Source: Brachypodium distachyon (taxonomy: Eukaryota; Streptophyta; Magnoliopsida; Poales; Poaceae). From it: a stretch of 64,000 bases of DNA. How positions within the stretch are numbered: the first letter of the stretch is position 1; each line of letters starts with the position of its first letter. Both the position numbers and the translations under genes were made by a program. The notes under the pieces were generated by a model. It made no database searches. It was not told the origin of the DNA and was given only the letters and a program-made list of their open reading frames with translations. Below, in pieces: positions 44,701 through 56,270 of the stretch. Where the stretch lies: contig NC_016133.3 of NCBI RefSeq assembly GCF_000005505.3, positions 15,314,001-15,378,000 on the forward strand. The letters are read 5' to 3'.

Positions 44701-45837
44701 AAGATAGGACAAGGAAGTGCTCAGGACAGTGCTAGTTACTTGTATATTTATGTTTCTCCTCTTTTTTTAGTCATCTCTTCTAAACATATAATGGTTTGTT
44801 TACTCTTTCGTAGTTTTCTTCCATGAATTAAACAGTTCAACCAATAACCACGAGTGCAAGTATAATCAGCATGTAGTATTTTCATGAAGCAAAGAAACAG
44901 TGAACTAATTAATCTTTCCTGTTTCTTGACCCTGAATCATCAAGGTTGGTTATTATCCAAAACTTAATTGGCACTCCTAATTACTCCCATACAATACCAG
45001 CCAACATAGACCTGGACGACAGGACAAGGAGGAGTTCAGGACAGTGCTAGTTAGTCCTATATTCATTTATGTTTGTCCGCGTCTTAGTCATCGCTTTTCT
45101 TTCTAAACACAAAATGGTATGTTTACACTTTCTTAGTTTCGTTCCGTGAATTAAGCAGTTTAATTAATTACGACAAATGCAACTATAATCAGCACACCAC
45201 ATTTAACAAACCTGGTCAGCGAATAAAATGAATAGAAGTAAATTTCATGTGCAGAGCATTGAAATCTAAGGCAAGAACATACATAGTCCAAAGTGCAAAC
45301 TCCCCAGTTGGCTGATGCTCTATCATGCTAACCCTCTTGAAATTAATTAATTTGGTATCAAAATAGCTGCTCACTAAATTCCTGCAGCACTACTGAGTAG
45401 GCACATATCAGTACATTCAGACGATAAATTTTACCACACTAACAACACCTTTCATATATTCTAGTAACCAGAATAGTTCAAACACAATCCCCACAAGATA
45501 AAAAGTTCAAACACAAAAATCCGATCAGCTGCCTATAAAAAAAATGTATCCTCCTTCTAAAGCTAGTAGGGCGCATTGATTTCGAAGTGGGTTCGACTCG
45601 AACTCGAACCTGAGCGATGTGCATGCGGCCGGAGGGCTCGAACCCGTCGTAGCAGACGGGGACGGGCTTGTTCTGCAGCAGGCGCTTGAGCTCGTCGGGC
45701 ATGATGCACTCCTCGGCGATGCCCATCAGCAGGTCGAACCGCTCGTCCAGGCTCATCCCCGCCACGGCCCCCGCGAGGCCCTCCGCGGCGGCGGCGGTGG
45801 CCGGGGGAGTGTCCACGGGAGGCGGGGAAGGCTCCAT
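41782..45837 (-). CDS. Tyrosine--tRNA ligase, cytosolic type (eight coding exons resolved)
   Basis: Attaches tyrosine to tRNA-Tyr in the cytosol. Exons on the minus strand, all with GT/AG borders and compatible phases: 45837-45610, 44487-44204, 43850-43754, 43585-43480, 43314-43232, 42757-42612, 42386-42281, 41841-41782, together 370 codons. The ATG at 45837 is the first in the open frame (MEPSPPPVDTPPAT). Exon 1 ends in the HIGH-equivalent GFEPSGRMHIAQ. Exon 2 has KIWIADWFAQLNNKMGGDLK; exon 3 AAQIFYPCMQCADIFFLK; exon 5 the KMSKS signature (GQEKMSKSDPT); exon 7 ANMDELTADYVSG; exon 8 PVRDHFNTNSEAKVLLNTVK. This is the archaeal/eukaryotic class I TyrRS layout without an organelle-targeting extension. 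The last few codons should lie in a small exon below 41782; CAAGCATGA after an AG near 41,650 is one possibility but is unproven. It appears intact. Confidence 0.95.
43831..43979 (-). repeat. Tandem duplication spanning the exon 3 acceptor of the TyrRS gene
   Basis: Two copies of about 73-76 bp, 43831-43903 and 43904-43979, both containing ACCTGTGCAGTACGAAAAAT and ending in ATGCAGGGTGG. Each copy carries an acceptor CAG followed by the first 20 or so bases of exon 3. The copy nearer the exon (acceptor just above 43850) gives the right frame. The distal copy (acceptor above 43923) would add 73 nt and bring a stop soon after. Confidence 0.85.
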
Positions 45838-46581
45838 TGGGATGCGGCGGCGGCCGGAGTCCGAGTCCAAAGGCGGCGGCGGCAGCGGAGGAGGAGCGTG
45901 CTTTGGAGTTTGGAATGGGCTGGCTAGGGTTGCTCTCTTTGTGTGTTCGACTCAGATGTCGAGAGAGGTTCCGTTCAGTTCAAGAGTAGCAGATGGGCTA
46001 AAGAAAACGTGGACCGTTAGCAGCTCGCATCGCCAGCCCACTAAGCTATGAGTTGGCCCATCCTCCAATACCGCCTCTCAAAAAAAAATTCTTCCAATAC
46101 CGAGGAGAGACCATTGTCCATCAATCGATCCCTTCATCCCTTCCCAGATGGCCTTTCGGCCCAAGGCCCATCCTGGGCTCTGGCCACGTCAGGATAAAAT
46201 GGCCTGGGGCGTGCGCGGGCCGCAGCCGCCGGTGTTGCCGCGCCGGATATTTTGTTCTTTTTTTTTATGCTTTCTCTTTTTCTTCGCGTTGCTCTGTGAC
46301 GCTCTTGGTAGAGACAGGGCGAGTTGGTAGAATGATGGGATCCGCGCGTGAGAATGAATTGATGCCCAAAAACTCTATCTATACAAAATTTGAAATGCCC
46401 TCAAAGGATTGCAGTTACAGGAGTCAATTCTTATTTCATCGTTTGGATCCGGTTCATATATGGGACACCGAAAATGTGAGAACAGACTCGTGCAACAACA
46501 GGAGCTGCTACTGATAGCTCATGCCTCATCGACGAGATGAGTTGATATGCTGTTACAAACACTGTACACATCGATTTTCCA

Positions 46582-49500
46582 TCACAAACAGAGGGGCCTG
46601 AACTCGACGCCCTCCACAACGAGCCCGCACTTAGGGTACCAACCGAGCACCTCAAAGCTCGCCACCACCTCTTCTTCCTCCCGTGCCATGGCATGGTCGC
46701 CACCTGTGCGCAACCGTCCCATCTCCATCTCCCACCACCCGTCGGTCCTCAAAGCCGGGACCCTCACGTCGTCGCTTCCGCATCCTTCAAGGCCGATGAA
46801 CCTATGCGTCTCGACAATGTCAGGGCGGAGGCACACGGTGTGGCGTGACGTGATGTGGTCACCCACGGACACCGTGGTCTCCTGGTCCGGAAAGCTCAGG
46901 CCACGGTGTCCGTCCACGGTGGCAAAGACAAGGTACGCCACGTAGGCCGTGGCTGGTGTCAGCATGGAGGCTGGGAGATGGGCGTAGATGTCGAGGCATG
47001 TGCAGTCCACCAGCTGGGCGACCTCGGAGAACCTGATGTTTTATCGTTCATGCAACAGGAATTTAATCAATCTCTGATCAGTGCAAGAAGCAATTGGGAG
47101 ATCAAGATCAAACGTGCATATGTATATGCCAAATTAGCACTTGTTAAATCACTGCACGCAATAATTAATCTTAGCCACTGGATTAACCTGAGAGATCCAC
47201 CTTTTGGTTTTATCTTTAGTTGGGTCTATTTTTAGTCTTTTCCTTTAGTTTTGGATCCTGCGGCAAAAATCCTGTCAGCTATATCTTTTTTTTACTGCTA
47301 CTTAATTTGCAGTTTGGTACCTACTTACGTTGGTCCGTCCGTCGTGAGTCATCCGCATCCCCTCCTCGCGCCCGTCTCAAACAATCGCTCCAAAAGTAAA
47401 CCCACCGCCCTCGCACACAGCCAGAAAAAATATCCAGTCCCTCGCCCCCTATCCAAAGTTCCAAACCCTTGGACACGGCACCGCCGCCGCCGCATTTGAT
47501 TCGCCGGCCACCGCGGTCCTGTGCCCTCGCCGTCACCGGGCACAGCTCCGACTCCCTGGCAGCCTGCAGCCCTCCCCCTCCGCCTTGCTGTACGCGCCGC
47601 CTCACGTCTTGGCCTCCCCCAAAATCAATCGGGGCGGCGTAGAAGATGAGGTGAGGATTCCGGGATCTTTGCTCTTTCGCAACAGCGCCCCTGCACCCGC
47701 GTCCTACATGTGCGGCCACCACCAGCAACAGCAGCAGCATCGCGTCACTGGATGCCGCTGAGTTCAACCACGCCCGTCGAGTCAACTCCTTCGGGTATTT
47801 CATTCTGTGGCCCTTCACATCATGAAAGAGGGATATTCAGTAGATTTCTGGGAGCTCCATGACTTCACATCTTGACATGCATATACCGTTTTAGATTTCA
47901 AGAAAGATTGCATTTTTTTACGGGATATTATGTCCACAATCTAGATCTGTGTTCAGTACTTTATGTGTTAGTAGTACTGCCTCCATTGTCCATTTAGCCA
48001 AGAACTGATCCTACTTCCTTGCAATGTATATTTCAATATTTGTACTCCTTAGAGATGTTCTTCATCTTCCTTTAGATGAGTAAACAGATGCTGAAGGGTC
48101 ATGAAGGAGTGCAAGTCGAGATTATTGGTAGGCTGCCAACACTGTTTGGCTTGGTTCGTTCTGAAATGGCTCCAGATCATCCGAAAACAAAGGTGAGCAT
48201 TTCATGATGTTCTATCATTGGGAATTTTAAATTCAATTGATTTTTAGTTTATCAGCAACTGCTACCTATTAACAATAAGTTTTTTAGGGATTTTCTGTCA
48301 GACATGATTGTACTATGGGGAAGCTAAAGATAGCGAGCTTTGACAATTACCTGTCAGAAAAGATCATTCTCATGTGTTTCAGGTTGAATATCAGTCATGC
48401 TATGTATTTCACTATTCTAGGCATAATGTACCGCTGACTCTCTTGTGATATCTTGTTTACAGCTGCAAATTTTCTTAAATAAGAATTCTTTAGGTGATAT
48501 CCTTGTGTGCTTCATTTTTGTCTAATCTTCTTTGTTAATGATATGAAAGAAATATTATTTAGTTTTAACAACCTGTTCCTTCAAGGTTGTCTTTGCTTAC
48601 ACTTACGTTTCAATTTTCCGTCACATCAGATTAAATGTTTCATAAAGAATTCTCAGTTGGGTGTTTGATTTGTATTTTTGGTGTTTGCAGTAGCTCAGGG
48701 ATAAAGTTAGGTTGGTCTGTTGGTGGCATCATCTTATGACCTGTTGTTTGCTGCCACCGACGTGTAGCAGATTTCAAAGGAAGGCGGCTCTCTATGGAGC
48801 TAAGGGCAGATGAAAAGATTTTAGAGGGATGAGATTATGAGAGACCATGTGAAGCACTAAGATAAAGAGGTGAGCTTCACCTACACTGCTACACAATGTG
48901 CTTTTGATGGTTTACATGGATAGTACCAATATAGTTTGCTCTTAATTAAAGATTTCCAAGCATCTATATAGCATTGAAGATGTACAAGAAGTTCTGAGCT
49001 TTCCATAGAATTTTTCTATGCACAATTTGGTCTGATGGTTTATCTTCAGTGGCCAGTTTAGTTTTGCGTTTTATATGAGCAAATTACCTTCAGAAATACA
49101 TCTTTCTGTGCACACTGACTTTGCCGGCCACTTTAGACCCTGTTAGGGGTCTAATTAGATTATATCACTCTCTTTTGAGTAAGAAGCGACACCATGTTCT
49201 GATTACTGTGCACATCATGTTAGAATCAAGAAACATAGGGCCTCTATTGATATGGGATCTGGTACCACAGCATTGTAGTTTAGAATTCAAGATGGACATA
49301 TAAGCTTATGGACATAGTCCCTCTTGCACTATGGTTGAGATCAAGATGCTTATGTCTTCCTATGTAGCTTCTGCTATTCACCGGAGTCCGCTAAACAGGT
49401 TGTTATATCTTGCACGAGATTGCTCATCTCATTTCACTAATCATTTCATTTTCTGGTTTTTGCCGTGTGTTCTGCAGCTTAAATCTAAGATGAAGCCTAC

Positions 49501-52281
49501 ATCTTCAACTAAATTTTCTGGATCAAACATTGAGAAGGATGTTGTTGAGTGGTAGCACTAAATCACTGACATTTCAAAGAAGTTAGTTCTACCACCGAAC
49601 CCGATAAATATAAAGATCTAAAACCATGTCCTTGTATACTACTGTTTGTATTTCAAAATTATCAAGCACGGCATGCATGGATGGTGAATATTAACCTGCA
49701 AAAAACAAAACTTCTAATATTTTACAGTTTTTGATTTTGTGGAATGACATTGGCTGCTATTGATTGTGTGCTATTGCAGGTTATCCCTATGCAGGTGTGC
49801 TAGAGAAGATTTACCCTATCTGTTCTATATATATGACTTGACTACAAAAGGAGTCGACTTGTGAAAATGATCTTCTAGAAGTACATCATGAGCCAACGTT
49901 TGATTGTCTCTGATGAAACTGACAACCTGCAAAGTCAAATTTTGAGAGATAGAAGCAGGAAGAAGTACAGCTTGAGATTATACTCGCAAGGCACTAAAAG
50001 CTTATCGGCAAGCTGTCTCAACGAAAATGGCAGATCAGGAAGCTCTACTTTGCCCGGTGTAGTTAAAGTCATTTTGCAAAAACATTCATTTCTGATGGAG
50101 CAGTGGCAGGACCAAAGCGGGGAATAATGGTGAATGGAAGGAACAGCTTTATTATGCACATTGGAGCACACACAGTGTTGAATGAGGGACAAGGAGATTC
50201 GACTTGATACCTCTCCACCACTATGGGTTTGTTGACAGGTAATTTCTTGGAAAGCTAAAAGTAGAATCAGTATTAGGATTGCCACACATATCTGGAACTC
50301 TGTTTTTTTTTTCTGACATTTGTCTACACTAACGTTGTAGATGTCATTGGTCAAGCATTAGACGTTTTGGGCATACAAGAGGTCCCAAAAGAATTATGCA
50401 TGACAGAATTTTGTAGCTTACAGATTGATTATTTGAGGTAATTAAATTCAGTGTCCTTTTGGATCATTGCATTATATATTTGGGTGCGGTAAGATAAGAG
50501 TCAAAACTCGCACATGAATTTGTCAATCCGTAGCAACGCACGGGCACTCAACTAGTGGCTCTTAACTCATGGATAGCCGGCCTATGACAAAGGACACGCT
50601 TAGGGCGTGTTTGGTCTCCCGCATGGGCCTTGGCCCGCAGCCGAGCTGCAAAAACGGACCGGTTTGGTTCCCTGCACGGGCCTTGGCCTGCACCCGCACG
50701 CTGCATCGCGGCTGGAAAAATCGGGCTGGAGCCTGCATGCCAGATATGCTCGAATCGGGCGTTTTTCTGGTGCAGCGGCGCTTTCTCGTCTCTTTCATCT
50801 TTCGTTTCTTCCCGACTCGCGCCGCTCCGCCGCCTAGCCATTTTCCTCCGCCGCAGTTCGCATGAGGAGCGGTTCCTCCTCGAGATCCCCCGCCTTTCTT
50901 CCTCCGAGATCACGCCGATCTTCCTCAGCCAGTCCTCCTCCGAGATCTGGACGCCGGCCATCCCCTGCGGGTCCTCCTGTGCTGGTCCCCCGAGATTCCG
51001 TGGCCGTTTCTCCTCCGCCGCTGCCGTTTCTCCTCGTTTTCTCCTCCACCGCCGTTTCTCCTCCTCCACCGCCAACTGCTGCAAGGCTACCAAACAATCG
51101 GCTCCAGCGAGAGGATTGCATGCCGGCTGCTGCATCGCGGCTGCGCTGCGAGCTGGGGGCGTCAGCCCAACCAAACACGCTTTCCTCCACGAGCTGGTAG
51201 AAATCATTGAGAATGCCACAACAGCACTATAATCCATAAGCATTTTGATGACTGGTTTAGTGAAAGAAAAATTATGAAGAAATGGAGGAACCATGTATTT
51301 TTTGAGGCACATGATCTTTTATATGCCAACTTGATAATAAATTTAAATGCTTTAATGATTAGTGCTGAAGCTACTCTCCAGTGCTGTTCTTACATTTAGG
51401 AGCAGAGATAGTAAAGCTTAGTGCGCGCTGCTTCAGCTAGCTACTGCAGTACTCCTACGCGTTTCTCGACGGACGACCAATGAGGACGTCGCAGAATTAG
51501 TGTTAAATTTCTGCGGGAACAAATTATTAGTACTGCGGCTAGTGTTGATGGTGACGCACAATATTTAGACACTTGATTGGTTTCAGTGTGTCACAAAAGG
51601 CAAATTTAGTACTAAATGGAAGCAGTTGTTGGCACCAACCCCTGATCGTCTTATTTGTGAATATTCCTTCACATTGAAATCGTCTGTCACGAATTCTCAG
51701 TCATGTCTTGAAAACTACGTTGTTTAATTAACCATTCAGCATCTCAATCGACCAACAAATTAATCAGGGAGTAATGGAGTTTTGGGGGCAGTTGGTAGAT
51801 TCGTGAAGGAGGAGAGGAAGAAGGGGATCAACTGATGGATTTACCTGGAGAGGGGGTGGGGCGTCCATCGCCAGCAGAGCTCGCCGTCGTCCCAGGGCAA
51901 GCAGAGCCTCCTGGCCGACAGCGCCACGCACTTGCCGCCGCTCCCTTTCGCCAGCCACACCGCCATGCCGCCGCCGCCGCCGTCCTCCATGAGGACCGCG
52001 GCGCTGTCGGCGAGCCCGAGGTAGGCCTCCTTCTTGGACGACCTGGCCGGCGGCGGGAGGAGGGCGCGGTAGTCGGGCGGGAGGAAGCGCGCCCAGACGG
52101 CGTCGGACCCGGCGGCGTCGCGGAAGGTCGGGGACACGGCGGCGCAGCGGCACGCGTCGCGCGGGGAGGTCAGCGCCAGCACGTGCGCCACGCAGGATTC
52201 CGGGAGGTCGCCCATGTTCGCCCGCGCCGCCGTCGAGCCCCTGCTCTGCTCCTCCTCCGCCGCCGCCGCCTGGCTCCCCAT
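46582..52281 (-). CDS. F-box protein with PP2-type lectin domain (F-box PP2-B family)
   Basis: Exon 1 is 52281-51845 and exon 2 is 47032-46582, joined in phase (AG|G) to 295 codons plus stop, the usual family length. Residues about 22-68 are an F-box (MGDLPESCVAHVLALTSPRD... VWARFLP). Then come KKEAYLGLADSAAVLMEDGG and ALSARRLCLPWDDGELCWRW. Exon 2 adds LDIYAHLPASMLTPATAYVA, GLSFPDQETTVSVGDHITSR, a DGWWEMEMGRL motif and CGLVVEGVEFRPL, the phloem-protein-2 (Nictaba-like) domain. Family members act as substrate receptors of SCF ubiquitin ligases and may bind glycans. The first ATG (52281) is used; a second in-frame ATG sits at the F-box itself. The intron is 4,812 bp because it holds a Helitron and a TIR element. 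Both exons are open and the splice sites are intact. Confidence 0.92.
47240..50555 (+). mobile_element. Helitron 3' part carrying host gene fragments, in the PP2-B intron
   Basis: The 3' end is canonical: CCGTAGCAACGCACGGGC at 50529-50546, then ACTCAACTAG ending at 50555, followed by T. Upstream lies a gene-like series: a GC-rich leader/exon-like block at 47,330-47,830, an adrenodoxin-reductase exon (48076-48192), and other exon-like open stretches (48,290-48,380; 49,490-49,555; 49,888-50,127) with GT/AG edges. The 5' terminus was not found; the left limit given is only a guess inside the intron. No Rep/helicase is present. A non-autonomous, gene-capturing Helitron is the likeliest reading. 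Confidence 0.6.
48076..48192 (+). pseudogene. Captured exon of mitochondrial NADPH:adrenodoxin (ferredoxin) oxidoreductase
   Basis: Bounded by AG and GT, it encodes MLKGHEGVQVEIIGRLPTLF and GLVRSEMAPDHPKTK. This matches the FAD-binding N-terminal segment of adrenodoxin-reductase-type flavoproteins (consensus ...I-x-x-RLPTPFGLVRSGVAPDHPETK, from memory). Compared with that consensus it has several substitutions at normally invariant sites (P to L in PTPFG, G-V to E-M, E to K), as expected of a non-functional captured copy. The preceding exon with the GxGxxG dinucleotide motif was not recognised. Confidence 0.7.
50605..51180. mobile_element. Short TIR element, GC-rich interior
   Basis: GCGTGTTTGGT at the left (50605) and ACCAAACACGC at the right (51180) are perfect 11-bp inverted ends of the kind seen on PIF/Harbinger- or hAT-derived elements. 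No clear target duplication. The interior is GC-rich and open in several frames (for example 50834-51190 minus), and GCTGCATCGCGGCTG occurs near both ends. It sits just after the Helitron terminus in the PP2-B intron, in a genic-GC block that may be captured exon or leader sequence. Confidence 0.5.
51181..51844. other. Remaining PP2-B intron sequence
   Basis: AT-rich non-coding DNA up to the exon 1 donor, likely the original intron. Nothing else is recognisable. Confidence 0.5.
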
Positions 52282-52385
52282 GGATGGATGGATGGCTGTA
52301 TCCCGCCGGCTCCGGCGGCTAGGTAGTAGAGATAGATTCCGTTGAATCTGGGGAAGGAATCGGACACGAATGGATCAATCGAGCG

Positions 52386-52398
52386 GGATTTATATAGG
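52386..52398 (-). promoter_or_regulatory. TATA box of the F-box/PP2-B gene
   Basis: Minus-strand CCTATATAAATCC lies about 105-117 bases upstream of the ATG at 52281, which leaves a leader of roughly 75-85 nt. A GA-rich stretch (GAGAGAGGGAGAAG on the plus strand) follows farther upstream. Confidence 0.65.
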
Positions 52399-52753
52399 AA
52401 CTCTGTAACTTCCGCGGAACGAATTGTTTATGCGAGAGAGGGAGAAGAACTGGAGTGGGAGTGGGGAAAGGAAATCAAGGACGGTGTGCGGACTGGCGGC
52501 GTGTCAGCGATGAATGCGTCCACGTATGTGGCACTCCATCTCTCCTTCCACCCAAAACAAAAGAGTCTTCCATTCCATGTAGTACTCCGTATTTCGATTA
52601 TCCAATAATTCCTAAATTCCATGCGCGCACTTTGGTACGTAGGAAAGAAAGGGAAGTACCAAGCGAGAGGGGTGATTGTTTGCATAGCCTAGCTTGTATG
52701 TCCTCAAAGAGATTGCATATTTGTGGCCGGAGCCACGACTTTGTGCCCCGTCA

Positions 52754-52976
52754 GGCCTTGTTTGGTTCGTTTGGTGTTAGTTATTTTTTAGTCATTAGTG
52801 TTTTGATATTTAAGGGTTTTGGGTGTGCATTCAGAACACCCAAAAACCCAAAACACTTGTGCAAAAATGGATTGTTTTGTTGGGAAAAACTAAAACTTCC
52901 TATCAAACAACCATTTAAATTCCCAGTGTTTTTCAATTTGGAGTGGATAAAACCCACACTAGTGACAAACAAGCCC
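52754..52976. mobile_element. Tourist-like MITE, TSD TCA
   Basis: The left end GGCCTTGTTTGGTTCG and the right end GTGACAAACAAGCCC are imperfect inverted repeats. TCA flanks at 52751-52753 and 52977-52979. The interior is AT-rich with an internal fold (GTTTTGGGTGTGCATTC... AGAACACCCAAAAACCC). 223 bp, upstream of the PP2-B promoter. Confidence 0.8.
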
Positions 52977-52979
52977 TCA

Positions 52980-53615
52980 AGTGGCAACGGAGATGTTCAT
53001 CCGGTCGGAGCCACGGCGTTTTTGACCATAAACAAACCGGATTTTCGGTTCCGAAGAAAACGGGTCAGCATTTTCACGGGACCGAATTTTCTCCGGAACT
53101 AGAAACCGTTTTGGTTCGGTTAAACGGAGTGCCCAATCATACGCATCCCAAAAGTTGCAGGGGGATGTGAGTTTTTTTTGTTTTTCTTTTTTTAGGGAGG
53201 GAAGGAGCGATGTGAGTCGAACACACGCCACCTATAGTCAAATGCAGCAAGCAGGACGAGGTTCATGCTGCTGCAAGCAAGCAAGCGGGCAGCGATTGAC
53301 CAAACAGTAAATTACTGTACTGGTTGGCCTTTTTCCACGCACGAAACCAGGAATCCACGCCGAGATTCTCCGATCCCCACCTGCATCTGCATCCTGCCGG
53401 CGGGGAGCAGATCGAAGATTCATCGTCCATTGGCTCCCCAGGTTGGTAGGAGAGCGGCGCGGCCGGATCGTTCTTCCGGATGTGACAGCCCACGAGAATC
53501 CAGCGGCGACTCCTGACACGTTGTTCACACTGCGATAAAACAACGCGAGCCTCTGTACGTGTTATGCGTGAGCGTGACTCGAAAAGAGAATGTCACGCAT
53601 AAGAATAGCATCGCA
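52980..53615. other. Intergenic DNA
   Basis: Mixed composition with a CAAGCAAGCAAGCGGGC short repeat near 53,274 and a CACGCATAAGAATAGC line near 53,594. No gene is supported. Confidence 0.4.
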
Positions 53616-54614
53616 AAAATCTAAGGAAAAATTAGAGAAAATTACTAAAAACCATTCGGACACATGTCTAGAAAAACCATCCTTTCTATTTTATTTTTCA
53701 AATTACCACCACTTTCTTGGTCTCTTGTACTCCCGCACACTGATTTCGCTGTTGATCTCATTTTGACCGAAAACTTGACAGGGGCCCACATGTCAGGTCC
53801 ATCGTGGCGCCACGTTGGATAATATGCTCGTCCCTTTCTCCTTCTCGGCCCCCGCTGCCTATGGGCACGAGCCGAGCCGACGGACGTGCGCACGGTGTCG
53901 TTGCAGCCCACGGACGACGCGAGCCGCCGCCTCTGAGCACGCCGCCACCGCTGCCTAGGAACGGGAGCGCTGTTGCCGCCAGACGGGCGCAGACCGCCGC
54001 CATCGGCGCGAGCCGACGCCATGTGCGCGCCAGGCCGTCACCGATGTGCTTCGCGCCGACACTGGTTGGGCTGCTCTACCGCATCCGGTCGAGTACTACT
54101 AATCAAGCCACGAACGAACCCAGCCGCAAATCATCAATCACGGGAGTATCACCACAAGAAGCAGTCAAGGAATCCCATCGAAGGAAAATCAATCAGAAGA
54201 CTCAGAAATAATCAACAAGCTTTCGCGTGGCACCCGACAAGTCGCGGACGCGTGAAGCCGCCGCTGCCTCGGGAGTGCGTGGGCGGGAGCGCCTTCAGCG
54301 GGGGCCGCCATCGCGGATGGAGGCGGGCGTGGCGAGCTCCGATGCTGGTCGAATCAGGCTCTCGTCAAAGAGCCCAAGGCAGCCGTGGTTGGGAGGAGAT
54401 TAGGAGAAGCGCGATTGGAAGGGGGAGGAGACGCGGGCGAGGGCGGCGCCGCTGCGCTCCCTCATTTCCTCTGCTGCGTCGGCGCTCAGCACGCGCAGCC
54501 GCTCCTACCCCCTCCTCTCTCTCCGCCTCTGCCGAGCCTGCGCTCCCCCGCCGCATCCCGCTAGCTCCAAGCCGTTCCCGCATAGACGCTCCGCTTCAGC
54601 CGCCGCCGGCCACC

Positions 54615-54672
54615 ATGGAGGTCAACCTCGCCGAGCTTGTCCTTCTCGGCGGCTACCTCCCATGCACTCATG
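54615..54672 (+). pseudogene. Captured first exon inside the left Pack-MULE-like element
   Basis: The ATG in a GC-rich, Kozak-like context (CCACCATGGAGG) opens MEVNLAELVLLGGYLPCTH and runs into a GT donor at 54673. The preceding 400 bp is a GC-rich leader-like stretch. It looks like the 5' end of a host gene taken up by the element. I do not recognise the gene. Confidence 0.45.
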
Positions 54673-55101
54673 GTGAGCCTCCGGCTCTTTTGCCCCTTGT
54701 CCCGAGCCTTCCTGTCCCTGTAATCCCCCGGGGCCTTGCGCCGCTTGAGCACGCTCCGTCAGCAAGATTCCGGCGACGAGCCGGCTGGTCTGCCTCCCTA
54801 GCTGCAGCTGCGTGTCCTTCTATTTCCTCTTCTCCCCAGCTGCACCTGAGCCACACCAAGGCGCTCCTCCAGCGAGTCTCTGTTTCTTACTTTCTTTTGC
54901 ATGTTGTGTGCTGATGTGGAGCCACGTTGGCTCCGACAAGTGGACCCTGTTGTCAGATTTGCCGTCAGTTCGTGATCAAACGAGAGATCAGTGCTCCGAG
55001 TAATTGCTATCCCCCAAAACGGTGGTAATTTGAAAAAAAATTTAAAAAGATGGTTTTCCTAGACATGTGCCCCAAATGTGGTGGTTTTAAGTAATTTTCT
55101 C

Positions 55102-56270
55102 AAAAAATTACATAGAACCACCACGTTTGAGTCACATATATAGAAAAAACATTTTTTTTAATTTTTTTTCAAATTACACCGCTTTTGAGGATGCTGGTCA
55201 CTCCGACCCCTATTGAGCATGAATTGATGGGAAACCTGACGATGGGACCCACAGGTCGGATCCAACGTGCCTCCCAACATGGACAATCTCTTGTTTTTAT
55301 TCTTCCCCGACCAAGTCAACGCTCGACGTGCGGGGACTGGAATATGGCATGCGGCGTCTGCAATATAGGCGTGCGGCAGCGGCTAGTGGCACGCAGCTAC
55401 AACTGTAGGAGGGAGTGAGGCCGGCTGGTCGATAGAATCTTGCCGGTGCGGGCTTAATCGTCGGCCGCTCCTCTGGCACGACTCCTCCTCCTCCGCATCC
55501 ACGACCACCTCCTCTTCCTCTTGCGGCGACTATGTGCCGCCTTGATGGGCTCAAGTGCCGGCCGCTCCTCTCGCGTGATTTCTCCTCCGCATCCAGATTC
55601 TTTTCATGGCGGCGCGGTGGGCGGCGAAGGCACGACATGCCAGCGCGAGAAAAGCTGCACGGAGGCGACGTGGGTGAGGCCCTGTTGGGATCTCTCTCCC
55701 CTGGCTCCGGCGGTCCGAGAGACCCGCGGTTGGCTGTTGATCTCCCGGCGCTACTATGCTTCGAGGCCATGGCTTGCACGCTCCCCTTCCTCACCTTCCC
55801 TCTACGCGTCCTCGCCGCCGCCGATAAAGAGCGCAAGGTGATGTGGGAGAACAGGCGCTGGAGGAGAAGCTGTGCGCGGTGGTCAGGGAGCAGCCCTCGG
55901 CCGCCCATCGCGCGCCACATGGTTAGCTCCATCTCCGCCATCGCCATGGGCTCCGATGAAGTCGAGGCGCGGCGGTTCCTAAAGCAGGCGGCACTGCACG
56001 GGGTGATGGGGTCAGTGTCCAGCCGGAGGTACACGGGCACGTGTTTCGATGACGACGGCATTGACATCTTGTCCAGCATGGCGCCACGATGGCACCGACA
56101 AGTAGACCCCCTTGTCAGGTTTTACATCAAAACGCTCTCGACAGGCTAATCGGTGCGTGAAAGTACCTTGGTGCTCAAAAGTGATGGTCATTTGTAAAAA
56201 AAAATAAAAAAAATATGGTTTTCCTAGTTAGAAGGTTGTCCCAAACGTGGTGGTTTTGCGTAATTTTCTC
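55102..56270. mobile_element. Right Pack-MULE-like element of the pair
   Basis: TIRs as described for the pair. The GC-rich interior (about 55,430-56,130) is open on the plus strand from 55532 to 56149 (LPFLTFPLRVLAAADKERKV, RHMVSSISAIAMGSDEVEAR) and on the minus strand from 56079 to 55297. I cannot assign either, and one is probably a shadow. Likely captured gene sequence. Confidence 0.5.

Larger units (their letters stand above)
53625..56270. mobile_element. Two abutting MULE-type TIR elements flanked by a 9-bp direct repeat
   Basis: Four related termini are present: GAGAAAATTACTAAAAACC at 53635, its inverse ending at 55101, AAAAAATTACATAGAACCACC from 55102, and its inverse TGCGTAATTTTCTC ending at 56270. 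Each is followed inward by ACCACC.(C/A).TTT, then a GTCTAGAAAAACCAT-like block and a CAAATTACCACC-like block, giving TIRs well over 100 bp. AAAATCTAA occurs exactly at 53616-53624 and 56271-56279, the 9-bp duplication length typical of Mutator-like elements, around the pair rather than around each one. The interiors are GC-rich gene-like DNA without transposase, as in Pack-MULEs. Confidence 0.7.

Noticed and set aside
45478..45870. Translation start of TyrRS at 45870
   Set aside because: The codon there is TTG; the first ATG in frame is at 45837.
53973..54914. 313-codon plus-strand open frame across the left Pack-MULE-like element
   Set aside because: Basic/Pro-rich translation runs through leader, exon and intron-like DNA alike; only the short ATG-to-donor part looks like a real exon.
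55297..56079. 260-codon minus-strand open frame
   Set aside because: Low-complexity, Arg/Ser/Pro-rich translation inside a Pack-MULE-like interior; probably a shadow of captured sequence on the other strand.
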